DNA from: Thermoplasmatales archaeon UBA447
GTDB taxonomy: Archaea; Thermoplasmatota; Thermoplasmata; Thermoplasmatales; Thermoplasmataceae
Assembly: GCA_002503205.1 (NCBI GenBank)
Contig: DARE01000017.1
Location: 6,844 to 32,133, forward strand
Reading direction: 5' to 3'
DNA: 25,290 nt
Under the pieces are notes generated by a model that was not told the origin of the DNA, did not search any database, and saw only the letters and a program-made list of their open reading frames with translations. Shown piece after piece: positions 23,281 to 25,290 of the stretch (position 1 is the first letter of the stretch; every line of letters begins with the position of its first letter). Made by a program: the position numbers and the translations under genes.

Positions 23281-24168
23281 ATGAGTGATCTTCTCGAGGA
23301 TTTCGAACAGAAAAGACAGGTACTTCGACAGATAGTCGAAGAACATATCAAGAAAAGGGACGACCTTTCCGCAGAAAGCCACAAGTATGCTGAGGAGAGG
23401 GATAATCTGAACTCCGAGGTAAGGGAGTTAAGGGACGAGATCAAGAAGAAGATCGCCCGTAAAGGTGAGCTCATTGATCACGTTCAGAAGCTACGTGCTG
23501 AGAAGGAAGAGCATTATAAAGTCCTTTCAGAACTCCGAAAGGAGCTCCGGAAAATTAAGGACGAGACAAACCTGGAGGGTATGGATCGTAGGACCCTCAG
23601 ATTCAAGGAGAGAGAGCTTCAGAGGCTTGAGACCAGGCAGCAGACTAACATCCTGGATAAGAAGGATGAGATGAAACTGGTGGCTGAGATCAGAAAGCTT
23701 ACAATGGACATCAAAAAGATGAAGGCAATTATGGACAAGGAGCTTGAGGGCAACCAATCCATAAGAGATCTGACCCTGAAGGTAAATGCTGAAAGGAAGG
23801 CAGGAGAGACATTCAAGAAGGAAATAGAGAAGATTTCCAAGGAGATAACACAGTTAAGCGAAGAAATCAACTCAGGTCTCCAGACCCTTGATGAGACAAG
23901 AAAGAAAGCCGACGATCTTCATGAAATGTTCGTGAAATTCAGCCAGGAATCCACAAAGGAACACGAGCTTTTCATCCAGACCAAGAATGAACTTCGTGAG
24001 CTTGAAAAGGAAGCCACGACGGTAAAAACAAAGAACAAGGCCACCAAGAAGAAGGAGAAGGAAGGCGAACTTCAGAAGAAGGCCACAACCCTGTTTGAGA
24101 AGTTCAAGAATGGGGAGCAGTTGACAACCGAAGATCTCCTTATTTTGCAGAAAGCTGGCTTCCTCTGA
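23281..24168 (+). CDS. Archaeal coiled-coil protein, COG1340-type
   Basis: The 295-residue protein is almost entirely charged heptad-rich coiled coil (about residues 5-255: long Glu/Lys/Arg/Leu helices such as 'NLNSEVRELRDEIKKKIAR' and 'KKEIEKISKEITQLSEEIN'). The lysine-rich segment KTKNKATKKKEKEGE follows, and a conserved C-terminal cap 'ATTLFEKFKNGEQLTTEDLLILQKAGFL' closes it. This cap with the coiled coil is characteristic of a family of uncharacterised archaeal proteins (COG1340). A structural or chromosome-associated role is plausible but unproven. The ATG at 23281 is preceded by a GTGATGA stretch that may serve as ribosome-binding site. Confidence 0.82.
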   Translation: MSDLLEDFEQKRQVLRQIVEEHIKKRDDLSAESHKYAEERDNLNSEVRELRDEIKKKIARKGELIDHVQKLRAEKEEHYKVLSELRKELRKIKDETNLEGMDRRTLRFKERELQRLETRQQTNILDKKDEMKLVAEIRKLTMDIKKMKAIMDKELEGNQSIRDLTLKVNAERKAGETFKKEIEKISKEITQLSEEINSGLQTLDETRKKADDLHEMFVKFSQESTKEHELFIQTKNELRELEKEATTVKTKNKATKKKEKEGELQKKATTLFEKFKNGEQLTTEDLLILQKAGFL

Positions 24169-24345
24169 AGCCCTTTACTATTTCATCTAAGATGTCTTGG
24201 GTTACCAGCTTTTCCCAAAAAGTTCAAGATACGCACATATACTTTTAGGCTCTGCTTATGATTTTTCCCCTTAAAAATGATTACTGGAAAGGGCAGTATT
24301 TCCTGAAATCTTCGTTCGGAGTTAAAATTCCTGCAGCCTTGCTCT

Positions 24346-25221
24346 TTGGCAGAAAAGTTAAACAATATATCTGATTATAATAAAACTGTTTTTAAGGCCT
24401 CAAAGAAAATGGCATTGTTTGTAGCCTTAATCATTCTCTTAGCGTTTTTAACAGGTGGTATTTTCTATTTCAGCCACTCTTCGAGGCCAAGGGAATTTGA
24501 TGTTTTACCCTCTCAAAGTGTGATTGTATGAGGGGTTTCTAAGAATTTTACAATGCCCTCTGGAATACAGATGGAAACCAGCGGACTGGAACTGGTGGGA
24601 GCAGTTCAGGTACATGAGGAAACTCACAATATGGAAACAAATGGCTATCTGCTGGTTTTATACAATAAGACCGGGAATGCAGTTGATATTGTCTCCATTA
24701 TAGGGCAGAGGGCTTTCGGCAATTATTCAATCCCGGATAAAAACCCATCCCAGACTATAGTTGGTAAATATTCTCTCCCGGCATATTACGATTCATTGAG
24801 CGCATTCTATTTGAACAACAGCGAAATAAACGGGTTTTATCCAGACAATTACATGGTTGTGCAACAGAGTGGATATACACAATTCAATATGGTAAACTCA
24901 CAATTGCCATCATTATTTTATGGTAATAGCAGTACGGATAACCGGGAGATATCAATAGCATACCCCGCTTCTGCAAGTGAGTTTTTTCCTTTAGCTATGG
25001 AAATGCATAAGGGGGCCTGGTTTTTTTATGACACATCAATTGCCAATATTCAGAGAAATGACACCTTCTACTTTGTTTCAGGTGCTTCCATAGCTGCAGG
25101 TAGTGGAACCAATACTTTTAACTGGGCTTTTTCCACTGTTTTCCTGACAGGCCATAACTTCCACTCAGACCATTACACAGTCTATCAGTGGAATCTAACA
25201 ATGACAGTTAATCTTAAATGA
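24346..25221 (+). pseudogene. Membrane-anchored extracytoplasmic protein gene interrupted by an in-frame TGA
   Basis: Two frames lie in register. The first runs from TTG 24346 (or ATG 24409) to TGA 24529-24531 and encodes a short N-terminus with one membrane helix (MALFVALIILLAFLTGGIFYF) and 'SHSSRPREFDVLPSQSVIV'. The second continues in the same frame after the stop as GVSKNFTMPSGIQMETSGLELVG and runs to TGA at 25219-25221. The intervening codons are open, so one substitution in a TGA-neighbour codon (for example TCA, CGA, GGA or TGG) would restore a protein of about 292 residues. The outer part has several N-X-S/T sequons (NFT, NKT, NYS, NDT) and a beta-rich pattern. Family unknown. It is a pseudogene, a recent nonsense mutation, a sequencing error, or an unusual two-part gene in which the downstream portion starts at 24553. 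Confidence 0.6.
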
Positions 25222-25224
25222 CAT

Positions 25225-25239
25225 GGCATTTATCATGCC
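25225..25239 (+). terminator. Short hairpin after the interrupted gene
   Basis: GGCAT (25225-25229) pairs with ATGCC (25235-25239) around a 5-nt loop, followed by TTATT. It starts 4 nt after the stop codon. The short stem makes this a weak terminator candidate. Confidence 0.3.
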
Positions 25240-25290
25240 TTATTCGGTCAATGGTGAATTCTGCAATAATTCATAGCTTTATTGTTATGG

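Noticed and set aside
24529..24531. TGA as a selenocysteine or other recoded codon.
   Set aside because: There is no redox context around the codon, no SECIS-like stem was seen, and this lineage is not known to use selenocysteine; a nonsense mutation or sequencing error is simpler.
1..25290. CRISPR array, integrated element, toxin-antitoxin or defence island.
   Set aside because: No regularly spaced repeats, integrase or transposase, att duplication or recognised defence genes were seen; gene content is mostly conserved chromosomal.

Overview
The window looks like part of the chromosome of a thermoacidophilic archaeon of the order Thermoplasmatales (Thermoplasma, Ferroplasma or Cuniculiplasma type). 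The evidence is an archaeal S19e / PDCD5 / L39e / L31e / aIF6 cluster, an archaeal Holliday junction resolvase, an AbrB-PhoU fusion regulator, a COG1340-type coiled-coil protein, an archaeal FtsZ, and strong AT-rich TATA boxes about 22-32 nt upstream of start codons, which is the pattern of leaderless transcription. The genus is inferred. There is no rRNA, tRNA, CRISPR array, transposase or obvious integrated element. Genes are packed tightly on both strands.

Layout. 1-3607: a truncated XRE-type regulator (-), a sequon-rich membrane protein (+), and an 819-residue TPR protein (-) whose ATPase motifs have degenerated. 3783-5015: a DUF1059 mini-protein and an AbrB-PhoU regulator (+). 5021-7723: an acyl-CoA synthetase and a metallo-beta-lactamase-fold hydrolase in a coupled minus-strand pair. 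7839-9709: an Hjc-like resolvase (+) convergent with a class III aminotransferase (-). 9912-12230: an MscS-like channel with an internally duplicated C-terminus, then a ferritin-like/VIT1 iron transporter (+). 12244-13330: a DUF72 protein and a small two-helix membrane protein (-). 13396-15836: an ABC ATPase plus a polytopic permease (+).

15959-17869 is an information-processing operon: S19e, PDCD5-like protein, L39e (a 51-codon gene with a TTG start), L31e and aIF6. It converges on pyrE (-), which diverges from an MFS exporter (+) across a single shared TATA-like element. FtsZ and pyrF (+) follow, then cbiB/cobD (-) of cobalamin synthesis. A gene-free stretch of about 510 bp holds an orphan hairpin with a T tract. 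The right end carries a coiled-coil protein and a secreted or membrane-anchored protein whose reading frame is broken by one in-frame TGA.

The points most worth a second look are the TGA-split envelope gene, the degenerate-ATPase TPR protein, the duplicated MscS C-terminal domain, the Hjc with an insertion, the shared pyrE/MFS promoter, and the hairpin-bearing gap before the coiled-coil gene. I found no clearly new multi-gene system (defence island, biosynthetic cluster or mobile element). Most of the window is chromosomal housekeeping with lineage-specific envelope genes.
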